From the NCBI RefSeq assembly GCF_900460245.1, contig NZ_UHIP01000001.1:496001-560000 (forward strand): 64,000 bases of DNA, read 5' to 3'. The notes under the pieces are model-generated. The model was given only the letters and a program-made list of their open reading frames with translations, searched no databases and was not told the origin of the DNA. Position 1 is the stretch's first letter. Each line of letters begins with the position of its first letter. Positions 43,434 to 53,493 of the stretch are shown here, one piece after another. The translations under genes and the position numbers were made by a program. This stretch comes from Vibrio fluvialis. Lineage in GTDB: Bacteria > Pseudomonadota > Gammaproteobacteria > Enterobacterales > Vibrionaceae.

Positions 43434-44156
43434 ATGAACAGCGTCATCGACACGATTCAGGGGCACCGCTCGATTCGGGCATTTAAAGAGCTGCCAATAA
43501 CACCTGAGCAATTAGATACGATTATTGCCTCGGGTATTTCTGCATCATCATCCAGCTTGTTGCAGGTGGTGTCGATCATTCGAGTCACCGATAAGCAAAA
43601 GCGTGCTGAATTGGCGAAGTTGGCCGGTAATCAGGCTTATGTAGAAAGTGCCGCAGAGTTTCTGGTGTTCTGTATTGATTACCAGCGTCACTATGCGATG
43701 AATCCTAATGTGAAGCCAGAGTTTATGGAACTGACTCTGATTGGCGCTATCGATTCTGGCATCATGGCACAAAACTGCTTGCTGGCGGCCGAATCTTTGG
43801 GACTCGGTGGTGTTTATATTGGTGGTCTGCGTAACTCTCCGAAAGAGGTGGATGCCCTGCTGGAATTGCCACCTTATACCGCTATTTTGTTTGGTATGTG
43901 TTTGGGGCATCCGGATCAGGATCCTCAGTTGAAACCGCGTTTAAGTCCGCAAGTGATCGTGCATGAAAACCGTTATCAGCCGTTAGATTTGAGCTTAATT
44001 GAGCAGTACGATCAAACTATGATCGACTACTACCAAAGCCGCTCAAGCAACGCAAAACAACAAGGTTGGTCTGAACAGATCACCGCAAAGCTCAGTCAGG
44101 AATCGCGTCCCTTTATGATGGGCTACCTGAACGATAAAGGTTTAGCACAAAAGTAA
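43434..44156 (+). CDS. nfsA: Oxygen-insensitive NADPH nitroreductase
   Basis: A 240-residue FMN flavoprotein that reduces nitroaromatics and quinones with NADPH. The N-terminal HRSIRAFKELPITPEQLDTI, the ASSSSLLQVVSIIRV FMN region, SLGLGGVYIGGLRN and GMCLGHPDQDPQLKPRL are typical. Length equals E. coli NfsA (240). AAGGAAG lies upstream of the ATG. It shares a bidirectional terminator with ampG. Confidence 0.95.
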   Translation: MNSVIDTIQGHRSIRAFKELPITPEQLDTIIASGISASSSSLLQVVSIIRVTDKQKRAELAKLAGNQAYVESAAEFLVFCIDYQRHYAMNPNVKPEFMELTLIGAIDSGIMAQNCLLAAESLGLGGVYIGGLRNSPKEVDALLELPPYTAILFGMCLGHPDQDPQLKPRLSPQVIVHENRYQPLDLSLIEQYDQTMIDYYQSRSSNAKQQGWSEQITAKLSQESRPFMMGYLNDKGLAQK

Positions 44157-44163
44157 TGCTTCA

Positions 44164-44199
44164 ATAAAGAAAGACCGCCGATTGGCGGTCTTTCTTTAT
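44164..44199. terminator. Bidirectional terminator between nfsA and ampG
   Basis: A 16-bp perfect stem (ATAAAGAAAGACCGCC/GGCGGTCTTTCTTTAT) with a GATT loop. It overlaps the ampG stop codon by a few bases and ends 43 bases after nfsA. Confidence 0.93.
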
Positions 44200-45581
44200 T
44201 CATTTTGCTTCAGCGATTCCATTTCAGCCTCGTGTTTCTGGTGTGCTCTGTTTAACATGTCTGTGAAATAGTGGCGCAGTGAATAGAGCATGATCAGGCT
44301 TGGGATCACCATGACTGCCGTTAAAATAAAGAACAGTGACCAGTTATTTAAGTACTCCGCCAAATCACCACTGAATGACGCAAGTACTGTTCTGCCAAAG
44401 TTGCCGAGTGACGCGAGTAACGCATACTGGGTGGCGGAAAAGGCTTGTCCTGTCACGACAGTAAGGAAAGAGACAAACGCAACGGTTGAGAACGCGGTCG
44501 TAAAGTTGTCGACAAAAATCGTGGCCAGCAGAAGATGTTCATTCGGTCCCACTTGAGCAATCCACGAAAACATCAGATTACTGGCTGACATGGCGATACC
44601 ACCAATCATCAAACCACGCACAATTCCGAAACGGACGTTGAACATACTGCCGACAAAAGTAAACAGCATCGTCATGCCCCAACCAATAAGCTTGGAGTAA
44701 TAACCAATCTGTTCGTTACTAAAGCCGACCTCTTTGTAAAACGCAATCGACATTCTGCCGAGAAACGCTTCGCCGATTTTAAACAAGAAAACGAACAAGA
44801 GTAATGTCAGGGCGACTTGGGTCCCGTTGCGGCGAAAGAAATCAAGGAAAGGTTCAAACAAGGTGACGCTGAGCCAACGCATTAAGCGAGAATGAACATA
44901 GTGTTCATGGCGAGATTCGGCTTGCTTCTGCAGCGCTTCACGTTGCGTGTTTGGTTCACCAACCAACAGAGTGAACAGCATCAGAATCACGACAATCGCC
45001 GCCATACCGTAGTAGACCTTATTCCAACCAATTGCATCCGCGTTGATAAAGGCAAGGTAACCCGGTAGAGAGTAACCCGTCCACCAACCTATGACTGCCA
45101 TAGCGGAAGCTTGGGGCAGCTTGGACGGTTCTGATTTGGGAAACGAGTCAATACGAAAGGCATCGACCGCAATGTCCTGCGTGGCCGAGGCAATGGCAAT
45201 TCCGAGAGCCAACATGGAAGTGACCATTAAATTGTTGGCGGGATTTACGCCTGCGATGAATAGTGTACAGACCAATACCATTGACTGACATAGAAATATC
45301 CAACTGCGGCGCTGGCCCAGTAAGGGAGTCAGCAGGGGTAACTTAACCCGGTCGACCAATGGCGCCCAAAGAAAGTTGATAGCATAGACAGAGAAGACGC
45401 TGCCAAAATAACCGATAGCAGAGAGCGTCAACCCCGCATCTTTCAACCAACCTGACATGTTGGAGCCAATCAATACCCAAGGAAAACCACTGGAGCAGCC
45501 CAACATAAATACCCACAACAGGCGGCGATCAAAATAGCTGAGAACGGTCTCTTTCCAGGTTTGCACTTGGTCGTTCGGCAT
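44196..45581 (-). CDS. ampG: AmpG-family muropeptide permease
   Basis: A 461-residue MFS transporter that imports GlcNAc-anhydro-MurNAc peptides into the cytoplasm, the entry step of the recycling pathway whose later enzymes (NagZ, AnmK, MurQ) are encoded at 4-7 kb. About 12 membrane segments; motifs RRLLWVFMLGCSSGFPWVLIGSNMSGWL and QDIAVDAFRID are typical of AmpG. I chose ATG 45581 with AAGGA 7 bases upstream; the frame is open 45 bases more into an inverted repeat. It is downstream of ppiA and yajG in a likely operon; yajG-ampG is also seen in E. coli. Confidence 0.93.
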   Translation of the reverse strand: MPNDQVQTWKETVLSYFDRRLLWVFMLGCSSGFPWVLIGSNMSGWLKDAGLTLSAIGYFGSVFSVYAINFLWAPLVDRVKLPLLTPLLGQRRSWIFLCQSMVLVCTLFIAGVNPANNLMVTSMLALGIAIASATQDIAVDAFRIDSFPKSEPSKLPQASAMAVIGWWTGYSLPGYLAFINADAIGWNKVYYGMAAIVVILMLFTLLVGEPNTQREALQKQAESRHEHYVHSRLMRWLSVTLFEPFLDFFRRNGTQVALTLLLFVFLFKIGEAFLGRMSIAFYKEVGFSNEQIGYYSKLIGWGMTMLFTFVGSMFNVRFGIVRGLMIGGIAMSASNLMFSWIAQVGPNEHLLLATIFVDNFTTAFSTVAFVSFLTVVTGQAFSATQYALLASLGNFGRTVLASFSGDLAEYLNNWSLFFILTAVMVIPSLIMLYSLRHYFTDMLNRAHQKHEAEMESLKQNE

Positions 45582-45599
45582 GGAGCATTCCTTAAGGAG

Positions 45600-45625
45600 T
45601 GAGCTCTGACGAATGTCAGAGCTCA
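45600..45625 (-). other. Inverted repeat between ppiA and ampG
   Basis: An 11-bp perfect stem TGAGCTCTGAC/GTCAGAGCTCA with a GAAT loop sits just before the ampG ribosome site. There is no T run on the minus strand after it, so it is more likely a processing or mRNA-stability hairpin within the operon than a terminator. Confidence 0.7.
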
Positions 45626-45632
45626 AATGACA

Positions 45633-46178
45633 TTACTTGATAAGCGTGGCTTTAGTGATCACGATTGGTGTGACAGGGACATCGCCCATACGGCCCAGCG
45701 AGTGTGTAGGCTGTTTGGCCATTTGTTGAATGACTTCAAATCCTTGAATCACTTTACCAAATACCGCATAACCCGGCGGACGTTGGTCGTTGTTCAGGAA
45801 GTCGTTGTCAACCAGATTGATGTAGAACTGACGAGTCGCAGAATTTGGGTTTGCCGTACGTGCCATTGCAATGGTCGCCGTGTCGTTACGTAGTCCGTTG
45901 CTGGATTCGTTTTTAATCGGTGCATAGGTTTTCAGTTGGTTCATGTCTTCATCAAAACCGCCACCTTGCGCCATAAAGCCGGGAATAACGCGGTGGAATT
46001 GGCTACCCACGTAACTGCCGTCTTCCACATACTTGAGGAAGTTTGCACTACTGATCGGCGCCTTTTCGTCGTTTAACTCGACAGTAAATGAACCGAGCGT
46101 AGTGTCAAACTCGACTTTCGGGCCAGCCCAAACACTGGTGCTTAGCAGCGCCAAAGCAGTGAGCCATAACTTAGCCAT
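45633..46178 (-). CDS. ppiA: Periplasmic cyclophilin-type peptidyl-prolyl isomerase
   Basis: A 181-residue cyclophilin with a signal peptide (MAKLWLTALALLSTSVWAGPKVEF). The fold motifs FLKYVEDGSYVGSQFHRVIPGFMAQGGGF, RNDTATIAMARTANPNSATRQFYINL and GYAVFGKVIQGFEVI are present. It speeds cis-trans proline isomerisation of exported proteins. Its first codons overlap the end of yajG by 8 bases. PpiA is preferred over cytoplasmic PpiB because of the signal. Confidence 0.9.
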   Translation of the reverse strand: MAKLWLTALALLSTSVWAGPKVEFDTTLGSFTVELNDEKAPISSANFLKYVEDGSYVGSQFHRVIPGFMAQGGGFDEDMNQLKTYAPIKNESSNGLRNDTATIAMARTANPNSATRQFYINLVDNDFLNNDQRPPGYAVFGKVIQGFEVIQQMAKQPTHSLGRMGDVPVTPIVITKATLIK

Positions 46179-46746
46179 GGAAGTGATCCTTCATATAAGT
46201 TTTCAATTCAGAGTCGTTGGCGATCTCTTTTAGGACCAGATTCACAACGTCATTCAGTACCATCTCGATGTCTTCATCTGAGGCACTTAGTGGCGCAGTA
46301 CGTTTTGCTGTTCCGTTGTAGCTTTTCACCATTTTGCCTTTTGGTGTTTCCGCTGTCAGTTCTAGCGTTACTTTTGCATCCATTTCGTTTTCAAACACAG
46401 AGTGCTTTACGTTGACGAGTGCTTCTTGAACTTCCAGCGTTAGTGTGTTTTCACTGTTGACGGTTAGGCGGAAACCTTGAGAACCAAACTGCTCAGACAG
46501 GGCATTTTCCAGTGCAATACGCACGTTTTGTTTCGCATGAACCGGTTCGATGTTGTGACGACCACTGTCAACCAGCGCTACGTATTGCGCAGAGCGAACA
46601 TCTTTGCTGACAAGGGTAAATGTACTGCCTTTCACGATATCGCTGTTGCTCAGTACAGGCTGAGGCATAAAGTTAATTTGTTGCTGCTGAGGCGCTGCAC
46701 AGGCAGTCAACAGTGCGATAGAAGCCGCGAGAACCAGTTTCTTCAT
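46171..46746 (-). CDS. yajG: YajG-family lipoprotein
   Basis: A 191-residue lipoprotein (MKKLVLAASIALLTAC, lipidated Cys16) of the YajG/DUF1425-like family of unknown function. I chose ATG 46746 to fit the lipobox; the open frame extends 27 bases up. It is the first gene of yajG-ppiA-ampG, and the E. coli homologue also sits next to ampG, which hints at an envelope-recycling link that has not been shown here. Confidence 0.85.
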   Translation of the reverse strand: MKKLVLAASIALLTACAAPQQQQINFMPQPVLSNSDIVKGSTFTLVSKDVRSAQYVALVDSGRHNIEPVHAKQNVRIALENALSEQFGSQGFRLTVNSENTLTLEVQEALVNVKHSVFENEMDAKVTLELTAETPKGKMVKSYNGTAKRTAPLSASDEDIEMVLNDVVNLVLKEIANDSELKTYMKDHFHG

Positions 46747-46785
46747 GGTCAATTCCTTTCGTTGAGTGAGCATGTTACAAAATGT

Positions 46786-47919
46786 TTATTGCTTAATAGC
46801 TTGTAAGATAACAAATTTCTTATTACTGGCGACAGTCTTTACTTGAGAACGGCCAAATAACCTTGCTAGTTTTACATCGTAGCCGAGGTGGCGATTACCG
46901 ATCACCAATAATTTCCCTCCCTTGCGAAGAACATGCTTTGAGTCACAGAACATCTGCCAGGCGATATGGTCGGTGATGGCTTGCTGTTGATGGAAAGGGG
47001 GGTTACACACGACCAGCTCAGTCGTGGCCGGCTCAAAACCATCCAGACAATTGTTGGCGATGCATTCAATCTTTCTTTCGTTTCCCAGGTTGGCGACCAG
47101 ATTCTGCCGAGCAGATTCTACCGCCATGAAGCTCTCATCCACACAGGTGACGGCCGCTTCCGGGTTGAGTTGTCCCATACGAACAGAAAGCACGCCGTTA
47201 CCACAACCCAAATCAAGAAAATGTTTCAGATTTTCATCACTGGGTAAGTGAGGCAGAAGAAAACGCGCGCCTTGATCCAAGCTTTCGCCGGAATACACAT
47301 TGGGCAGGTTGTTGAGCTCAATATCACTGCCTTCCACTTGCCAGCGGGTATCCGGTGACACATCGATAACTGGCTGACCGTTGGGCTGAGAAAATACTAA
47401 ACGATGCTTTTTCCAGGCCAGCGAAGTCGTGGTTTGCCCTAAGTGCTTTTCAAACAGTTTGAGTGTTGAACTGTGAATTTCCTTGGCTTTATTCACGGCA
47501 ACGACGGGGCAATCTTCAGCTAGTGCTGCACGCAACTGGCTCAACTGCCAAATCAGATGACGGTTATTGCGCGGAATCTGCAACAGCACTATATCGATAT
47601 CGTTAGGAATAGCATCGAAGGTGCGCAGCAATGTCACCGGGGTGCAATGATTCTGTTCTAAGTTGCTTAAGGTTGCCTGATGGGCAATAAACGAGTCACT
47701 CATCATTGTGACTTGGTGATGCTGAGCAAACCAGCAACTCAGGGCGCCAAAGTTGTCATTCAGGATCAAGATACGGCTGCCAACAGGCAGGTTCAGATCA
47801 TGTACGTGATTGATTAGGTATTCGTCACCTGCATCCCAGGCTTGTAGAGTTTCATTACTGCGTTTGGGATACCGATGCAGTGTCAGAGTGCGGTCGTGAA
47901 GCGTAAGCTCAGTTTTCAT
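46786..47919 (-). CDS. rlmG: 23S rRNA (guanine1835-N2) methyltransferase
   Basis: A 377-residue two-domain methyltransferase. The C-terminal SAM domain has FLDLGCGNGVLSVRMG (SAM-binding) and the catalytic VCNPPFHQQ (NPPF for N2-guanine), and the N-terminal half is the degenerate duplicate seen in RlmG/RsmC. It methylates G1835 of 23S rRNA. It is divergent from bolA and 39 bases upstream of yajG. Confidence 0.94.
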   Translation of the reverse strand: MKTELTLHDRTLTLHRYPKRSNETLQAWDAGDEYLINHVHDLNLPVGSRILILNDNFGALSCWFAQHHQVTMMSDSFIAHQATLSNLEQNHCTPVTLLRTFDAIPNDIDIVLLQIPRNNRHLIWQLSQLRAALAEDCPVVAVNKAKEIHSSTLKLFEKHLGQTTTSLAWKKHRLVFSQPNGQPVIDVSPDTRWQVEGSDIELNNLPNVYSGESLDQGARFLLPHLPSDENLKHFLDLGCGNGVLSVRMGQLNPEAAVTCVDESFMAVESARQNLVANLGNERKIECIANNCLDGFEPATTELVVCNPPFHQQQAITDHIAWQMFCDSKHVLRKGGKLLVIGNRHLGYDVKLARLFGRSQVKTVASNKKFVILQAIKQ

Positions 47920-48072
47920 ATTTGGAATAAAATTAAATCATCAACCGACCTATTCTCTCAAATGGGCGTAGATCATGAAACCAAAACCTTTCGCTTCCAG
48001 AGAGGCACGAGTACACTATCGCCATCTCCTAAATCGTGTTGTTCACTCGTTGTGGTGTGACAAGGAAAACCT

Positions 48073-48381
48073 ATGCTTCAAGAAGTGATTGAAACCAAAT
48101 TGCACAATGCTTTTCAGCCTGACTATCTTAAAGTGCTGAATGAAAGTTATATGCACAACGTTGCCCCTGGTTCTGAGAGCCATTTTAAGGTGATAGTGGT
48201 CAGCGAACGCTTTGTCGGACAACGTTTGATTGCGCGTCATCGTTTAGTCAATCAGGCTCTGATGGAAGAGCTCTCTAACCACATTCACGCACTCGCCATT
48301 CATACTTACACGCCGCAAGAGTGGCATGAATTGGAAAACGGTGCGCCTGATAGTCCGATGTGTTTGGGCGGTGGTCACTAA
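48073..48381 (+). CDS. bolA: BolA-family protein
   Basis: A 102-residue protein with the BolA fold: [50 protein letters not shown], including the conserved FxGxxxxxRHR-type segment and the His residues used to share an Fe-S cluster with monothiol glutaredoxins. A C-terminal tail carries [10 protein letters not shown]. It is divergent from rlmG. Confidence 0.93.
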   Translation: MLQEVIETKLHNAFQPDYLKVLNESYMHNVAPGSESHFKVIVVSERFVGQRLIARHRLVNQALMEELSNHIHALAIHTYTPQEWHELENGAPDSPMCLGGGH

Positions 48382-48876
48382 TTCGTCCATGGTGCGAATT
48401 AGGGCTCAGAACGTTGAACTTTTGAGCAAATATTTAACACTGATTCAACAATTGGAAGGAATAGTAACCCATTGAGTTATTGTTTTAATCAATAATTTTG
48501 TGATGTAAGGCCGACTGTTGGCCGCGATAACTAATTGTGCGATACATCAAAATTATCGTTAATACTATGGCCAGTTTCTTCATTTCCTTCCAAATAAAGC
48601 AGCCAATCAGGGCATTGGTCATGGCATCAAGTTCCCAAAAGATGCTAGACTATCGCACCTGATAAATCTCACTTCATATATGTGATGAGATTTTTAAAAG
48701 GATGTTGCGGTTTTGGCGTTTCAAACGGCCAGAAGCGGACACTGAAAATGTCGTGTCTAGAGATAGTTAAACTCTGTTGTGGCTTCGGTTCTCGTATTAG
48801 CCAGCAGAGTTTAGTGCGTCTCGAATTTACGCAATGAAAGAATCTTTTTCCCGATAAAAAAGTAGTGCAAGTGCGT
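48382..48876 (+). promoter_or_regulatory. nqr upstream region with a long structured leader
   Basis: There is no gene in these 495 bases. An extended -10 (TGC-TAGACT, 48643-48651) is the best promoter candidate. It is followed by a hairpin AAATCTCA/TGAGATTT (about 48664-48693) ending in TTTTT, then a second strong hairpin AAACTCTG..TGGCT/AGCCA..CAGAGTTT (48769-48812). The first looks like a conditional terminator. The ribosome site before nqrA is poor. An upstream hairpin GGCCGA/TGGCC lies near 48509-48523. Confidence 0.55.
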
Positions 48877-50217
48877 ATGATTACAATAAAAAAGGGTTTG
48901 GACCTTCCTATCGCAGGAACTCCTTCCCAGGTGATTAATGATGGTAAAACCATCAAAAAAGTCGCCTTGCTTGGCGAAGAGTACGTTGGCATGCGTCCTA
49001 CAATGCATGTTCGCGTAGGTGATGAAGTAAAGAAAGCTCAAGTTCTTTTTGAAGACAAGAAGAACAAGGGTGTCCTATTTACTTCACCAGTCAGCGGTAA
49101 AGTTGTTGAAGTGAACCGTGGTGCAAAACGTGTTCTTCAATCCGTTGTGATTGAAGTGGCAGGTGATGACCAGGTGACATTCAACAAGTACGAAGCCAAT
49201 CAGCTAGCGAGTCTTGACCGTGAAGCGGTGAAAACTCAGTTGGTTGAATCTGGTCTTTGGACATCGCTGCGTACTCGTCCGTTCAGCAAGGTTCCAGCAG
49301 TTGATTCAACCACAAAGGCTATCTTCGTAACGGCAATGGACACCAATCCATTGGCAGCGGAGCCGACTGTGGTCATCAACGAGCAATCCGAAGCCTTCGT
49401 TGCTGGCTTGGATGTGTTGTCTGCTCTGACTGAAGGCAAAGTGTACGTTTGTAAAAAAGGTACCAGCCTGCCACGTTCTGCTCAGTCAAACGTAGAAGAG
49501 CACGTCTTTGACGGCCCTCACCCTGCAGGTCTTCCTGGCACTCACATGCATTTCCTTTACCCGGTAAATGCAGAAACAGTGGCTTGGAGCATTAACTATC
49601 AAGACGTTATTGCGGTTGGTAAGTTGTTCCTGACTGGTGAGCTATACAACGAACGCGTTGTATCGCTGGCAGGTCCAGTTGTGAACAACCCTCGTCTGAT
49701 TCGTACTGTTGTAGGTGCCAGCCTAGAAGAGCTAACGAACAACGAAATTATGCCTGGCGAAGTTCGCGTGATTTCTGGCTCTGTGTTGTCAGGAACGAAA
49801 GCGACAGGTCCACATGCATATCTGGGTCGTTACCATCTGCAAGTTTCTGTATTACGCGAAGGTCGTGACAAAGAGTTCCTTGGCTGGGCGATGCCTGGTA
49901 AGAACAAGTTCTCTGTAACCCGCTCATTCCTGGGTCACCTGTTCAAAGGTCAGTTGTTCAACATGACCACGACAACGAACGGTAGTGATCGTTCAATGGT
50001 ACCAATCGGCAACTACGAAAAAGTGATGCCGCTGGACATGGAGCCAACTCTGTTGCTTCGTGATCTTTGTGCCGGAGATTTAGACAGTGCTCAAAGCTTA
50101 GGTGCTCTGGAACTGGATGAAGAAGATCTAGCGCTGTGTACCTTTGTATGTCCTGGTAAATACGAGTACGGTCAGCTACTGCGTGAATGCCTCGACAAGA
50201 TTGAGAAGGAAGGGTAA
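48877..50217 (+). CDS. nqrA: Na+-translocating NADH:quinone reductase subunit A
   Basis: A 446-residue peripheral subunit on the cytoplasmic side of the Na+-NQR complex that oxidises NADH and pumps sodium. [20 protein letters not shown] is the typical start; I chose ATG 48877 over an in-frame GTG 12 bases earlier. It contains a biotinyl/lipoyl-like fold and Rnf-related domains ([27 protein letters not shown]) but no cofactor. It is the first gene of nqrABCDEF. Confidence 0.97.
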   Translation: MITIKKGLDLPIAGTPSQVINDGKTIKKVALLGEEYVGMRPTMHVRVGDEVKKAQVLFEDKKNKGVLFTSPVSGKVVEVNRGAKRVLQSVVIEVAGDDQVTFNKYEANQLASLDREAVKTQLVESGLWTSLRTRPFSKVPAVDSTTKAIFVTAMDTNPLAAEPTVVINEQSEAFVAGLDVLSALTEGKVYVCKKGTSLPRSAQSNVEEHVFDGPHPAGLPGTHMHFLYPVNAETVAWSINYQDVIAVGKLFLTGELYNERVVSLAGPVVNNPRLIRTVVGASLEELTNNEIMPGEVRVISGSVLSGTKATGPHAYLGRYHLQVSVLREGRDKEFLGWAMPGKNKFSVTRSFLGHLFKGQLFNMTTTTNGSDRSMVPIGNYEKVMPLDMEPTLLLRDLCAGDLDSAQSLGALELDEEDLALCTFVCPGKYEYGQLLRECLDKIEKEG

Positions 50218-50222
50218 TTTTC

Positions 50223-51467
50223 ATGGGCCTCAAAAAGTTTCTTGAAGATATCGAGCATCACTTTGAGCCGGGTGGTAAACATGAAAAATGGTTTGCCCTG
50301 TACGAAGCTGTCGCGACAGTTTTCTACACTCCTGGTTTGGTGACGAAAAAAAGCTCACACGTTCGTGATAGCGTGGATTTGAAACGTATCATGATCATGG
50401 TTTGGCTAGCAGTATTCCCAGCAATGTTCTGGGGTATGTACAATGCTGGTGGTCAGGCAATTGCAGCACTCAATCATATGTATGCTGGCGATCAACTTGC
50501 AGCAATCATTGGTGGCAACTGGCATTACTGGTTGACTCAAATGCTGGGTGGCACACTGGCCGCCGACGCAGGTTGGGGCAGCAAAATGCTTCTGGGTGCG
50601 ACGTACTTCCTGCCTATCTACGCAACGGTATTCATCGTTGGTGGTTTCTGGGAAGTGCTGTTCTGTATGGTGCGTAAACACGAAGTAAACGAAGGCTTCT
50701 TTGTGACTTCTATCCTGTTCGCACTGATTGTTCCGCCAACGCTTCCTCTGTGGCAAGCCGCTTTGGGTATTACCTTCGGTGTTGTTGTAGCGAAAGAAGT
50801 CTTCGGTGGTACAGGTCGTAACTTCCTGAACCCTGCTCTGGCAGGCCGTGCGTTCCTATTCTTCGCGTACCCAGCTCAAATCTCGGGTGACCTGGTTTGG
50901 ACTGCTGCGGATGGTTTCTCTGGTGCAACTGCTCTGAGCCAATGGGCACAAGGTGGTAACGGTGCACTGGTTAACGCGGCAACTGGCCAAGCAATCACTT
51001 GGATGGACGCGTTCATCGGTAACATTCCAGGTTCAATTGGTGAAGTTTCGACTCTGGCTCTGGCTATCGGCGCTGCGTTTATCGTTTACATGGGTATCGC
51101 TTCATGGCGCATCATCGCAGGCGTGATGATCGGTATGATTGCTCTGTCTACCCTGTTCAACGTGATCGGTTCAGATACTAACCCAATGTTCAACATGCCT
51201 TGGCATTGGCACCTGGTTCTGGGTGGTTTTGCATTCGGTATGTTCTTCATGGCGACTGACCCGGTATCGGCTTCGTTTACCAACAAAGCGAAATGGGCTT
51301 ACGGTATCCTGATTGGTCTCATGTGTGTTCTGATCCGTGTTGTGAACCCGGCTTACCCAGAAGGCATGATGCTAGCGATTCTGTTCGCTAACCTATTTGC
51401 CCCTCTGTTCGACCACATCGTTGTTGAGAAAAACATCAAGCGGAGACAAGCGCGCTATGGCAAGTAA
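50223..51467 (+). CDS. nqrB: Na+-NQR subunit B
   Basis: A 414-residue membrane subunit of the RnfD/NqrB family with about ten membrane segments. The flavin site SGAT gives T236, the residue that carries covalent FMN in V. cholerae NqrB. G140-G141 (FIVGG), the quinone/inhibitor region in V. cholerae, are kept. NqrB also binds riboflavin and forms part of the sodium path. Its end overlaps nqrC by 11 bases. Confidence 0.97.
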   Translation: MGLKKFLEDIEHHFEPGGKHEKWFALYEAVATVFYTPGLVTKKSSHVRDSVDLKRIMIMVWLAVFPAMFWGMYNAGGQAIAALNHMYAGDQLAAIIGGNWHYWLTQMLGGTLAADAGWGSKMLLGATYFLPIYATVFIVGGFWEVLFCMVRKHEVNEGFFVTSILFALIVPPTLPLWQAALGITFGVVVAKEVFGGTGRNFLNPALAGRAFLFFAYPAQISGDLVWTAADGFSGATALSQWAQGGNGALVNAATGQAITWMDAFIGNIPGSIGEVSTLALAIGAAFIVYMGIASWRIIAGVMIGMIALSTLFNVIGSDTNPMFNMPWHWHLVLGGFAFGMFFMATDPVSASFTNKAKWAYGILIGLMCVLIRVVNPAYPEGMMLAILFANLFAPLFDHIVVEKNIKRRQARYGK

Positions 51468-52224
51468 TAACGACAGCATTAAAAAGACGCTGGCTGTTGT
51501 TGTCGGGTTGAGCCTTGTTTGTTCAATCATTGTATCGGCAGCGGCAGTAGGTCTGCGTGATAAGCAAAAAGAGAATGCTGTGCTGGATAAGCAAAGCAAG
51601 ATCGTTGAAGTAGCTGGTATCACGGAGAAAGGTAAGGTTCAGGATTTGTACAACAAGTTCATCGAACCTCGTCTGATCGACTTCAAAACCGGCGACTTTG
51701 TTGAAGGTGATGCAGCGAAATTTGACCAACGTAAAGAAGCAAAAGATCCAGCGGATTCTATTAAGCTTCCTGCCAATGCAGACGTTGCGAAAATCATTCG
51801 TCGTGCGAACACTGGCATCGTTTACCTAGTAAAAGATGGCGACAAAGTGTCTAAAGTGATCCTGCCTGTTCACGGTAACGGTCTGTGGTCAATGATGTAC
51901 GCGTTTGTTGCAGTTGAAACTGACGGCAACACAGTGTCTGGCATCACTTACTACCAACAAGGTGAAACACCGGGATTGGGTGGTGAAGTTGAGAACCCAG
52001 CTTGGCGTGCACAATGGGTTGGTAAGAAACTGTTTGATGAAAACCACAAACCAGCGATTAAAGTCGTGAAAGGTGGCGCTCCAGCAGGTTCTGAACACGG
52101 TGTTGACGCTCTATCAGGCGCAACATTGACCAGTAACGGCGTTCAACACACATTCGACTTCTGGTTGGGTGATATGGGCTTTGGTCCATTCCTGACTAAA
52201 GTCCGTGACGGAGATCTGAACTAA
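51457..52224 (+). CDS. nqrC: Na+-NQR subunit C
   Basis: A 255-residue subunit anchored by one N-terminal membrane helix (about 10-32), with a periplasmic FMN-binding domain. SGATLTSNG gives T223 as the FMN attachment site, modified by ApbE, whose gene follows the operon. I chose ATG 51457 ([11 protein letters not shown]), which overlaps the end of nqrB by 11 bases; the upstream frame is only the shadow of nqrB. Its stop overlaps the nqrD ATG by one base. Confidence 0.97.
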   Translation: MASNNDSIKKTLAVVVGLSLVCSIIVSAAAVGLRDKQKENAVLDKQSKIVEVAGITEKGKVQDLYNKFIEPRLIDFKTGDFVEGDAAKFDQRKEAKDPADSIKLPANADVAKIIRRANTGIVYLVKDGDKVSKVILPVHGNGLWSMMYAFVAVETDGNTVSGITYYQQGETPGLGGEVENPAWRAQWVGKKLFDENHKPAIKVVKGGAPAGSEHGVDALSGATLTSNGVQHTFDFWLGDMGFGPFLTKVRDGDLN

Positions 52225-52856
52225 TGTCTAGCGCAAAAGATCTTAAAAAGAGCGTGCTAGCGCCAGTATTGGACAACAACCCAATCGCGCTACAAGTTCT
52301 TGGTGTTTGTTCTGCACTGGCAGTGACAACCAAACTGGAAACGGCGTTTGTTATGACTCTGGCGGTAATGTTCGTTACTGCACTGTCTAACTTCTTCGTT
52401 TCACTGATCCGTAACCACATTCCTAACAGCGTGCGTATCATCGTTCAGATGGCGATCATCGCATCGTTGGTAATCGTGGTTGACCAAATCCTGAAAGCGT
52501 ATCTGTACGACATTTCGAAACAGCTGTCTGTATTCGTTGGTCTGATCATTACGAACTGTATCGTAATGGGCCGTGCAGAAGCGTTCGCGATGAAGTCTGC
52601 ACCAATCCCATCGTTCATCGACGGTATTGGTAACGGTCTGGGTTACGGCTTCGTACTGATCTCTGTTGGTTTCTTCCGTGAGCTACTTGGCTCAGGCAAA
52701 CTGTTCGGAATGGAAGTACTGCCTCTGATTAGCAAAGGCGGCTGGTATCAGCCAAACGGCCTGATGCTGCTAGCACCTTCTGCATTCTTCCTGATCGGTT
52801 TCATGATTTGGACGATTCGCACGTTCAAACCTGAACAAGTAGAAGCGAAGGAGTAA
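52224..52856 (+). CDS. nqrD: Na+-NQR subunit D
   Basis: A 210-residue integral subunit with about six helices (RnfE/NqrD family). It includes a half-helix Cys motif ([13 protein letters not shown]), which with the matching Cys in NqrE holds the intramembrane iron site that passes electrons across the membrane. The ATG shares one base with the nqrC stop. Confidence 0.96.
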   Translation: MSSAKDLKKSVLAPVLDNNPIALQVLGVCSALAVTTKLETAFVMTLAVMFVTALSNFFVSLIRNHIPNSVRIIVQMAIIASLVIVVDQILKAYLYDISKQLSVFVGLIITNCIVMGRAEAFAMKSAPIPSFIDGIGNGLGYGFVLISVGFFRELLGSGKLFGMEVLPLISKGGWYQPNGLMLLAPSAFFLIGFMIWTIRTFKPEQVEAKE

Positions 52857-52863
52857 GGTCGTC

Positions 52864-53460
52864 ATGGAACATTATATTAGTTTGCTGGTTAAATCGATTT
52901 TCATCGAGAACATGGCACTGTCTTTCTTCTTGGGTATGTGTACCTTCCTGGCGGTATCTAAGAAAGTTAAGACATCATTCGGTCTGGGTATTGCGGTAAC
53001 AGTGGTTCTGACTATCTCTGTTCCGGTAAACAATCTGGTTTACAACCTAGTGCTGAAGCCAGATGCACTGGCTCCGGGAGTTGACCTAAGCTTCCTTAAC
53101 TTTATTACCTTTATCGGTGTAATCGCGGCACTGGTACAGATTCTGGAAATGATCCTCGATCGCTTCTTCCCGCCTCTGTACAACGCGCTGGGCATCTTCC
53201 TACCGCTGATCACAGTAAACTGTGCAATCTTCGGTGGTGTATCTTTCATGGTACAACGTGACTACAACTTTGCTGAATCTGTCGTGTACGGTTTCGGTTC
53301 AGGTTTAGGCTGGATGCTGGCTATCGTCGCTCTTGCAGGTATCCGTGAGAAAATGAAGTATTCTGACGTGCCTCCGGGTCTGCGTGGTTTAGGTATTACC
53401 TTCATCACTGCTGGCTTAATGGCGCTGGGCTTTATGTCTTTCTCTGGTGTTCAACTGTAA
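52864..53460 (+). CDS. nqrE: Na+-NQR subunit E
   Basis: A 198-residue integral subunit of the RnfA/NqrE family, an inverted-topology relative of NqrD. The Cys motifs [17 protein letters not shown] and [13 protein letters not shown] are expected to bind the iron centre between NqrD and NqrE. It starts 7 bases after nqrD. Confidence 0.96.
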   Translation: MEHYISLLVKSIFIENMALSFFLGMCTFLAVSKKVKTSFGLGIAVTVVLTISVPVNNLVYNLVLKPDALAPGVDLSFLNFITFIGVIAALVQILEMILDRFFPPLYNALGIFLPLITVNCAIFGGVSFMVQRDYNFAESVVYGFGSGLGWMLAIVALAGIREKMKYSDVPPGLRGLGITFITAGLMALGFMSFSGVQL

Positions 53461-53493
53461 GTCGGGTAAACCGCAACAATAAAGGAATAGTCA

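Noticed and set aside
45600..45625. Intrinsic terminator between ppiA and ampG
   Set aside because: The stem is perfect, but no T run follows on the transcribed strand; kept only as a hairpin.
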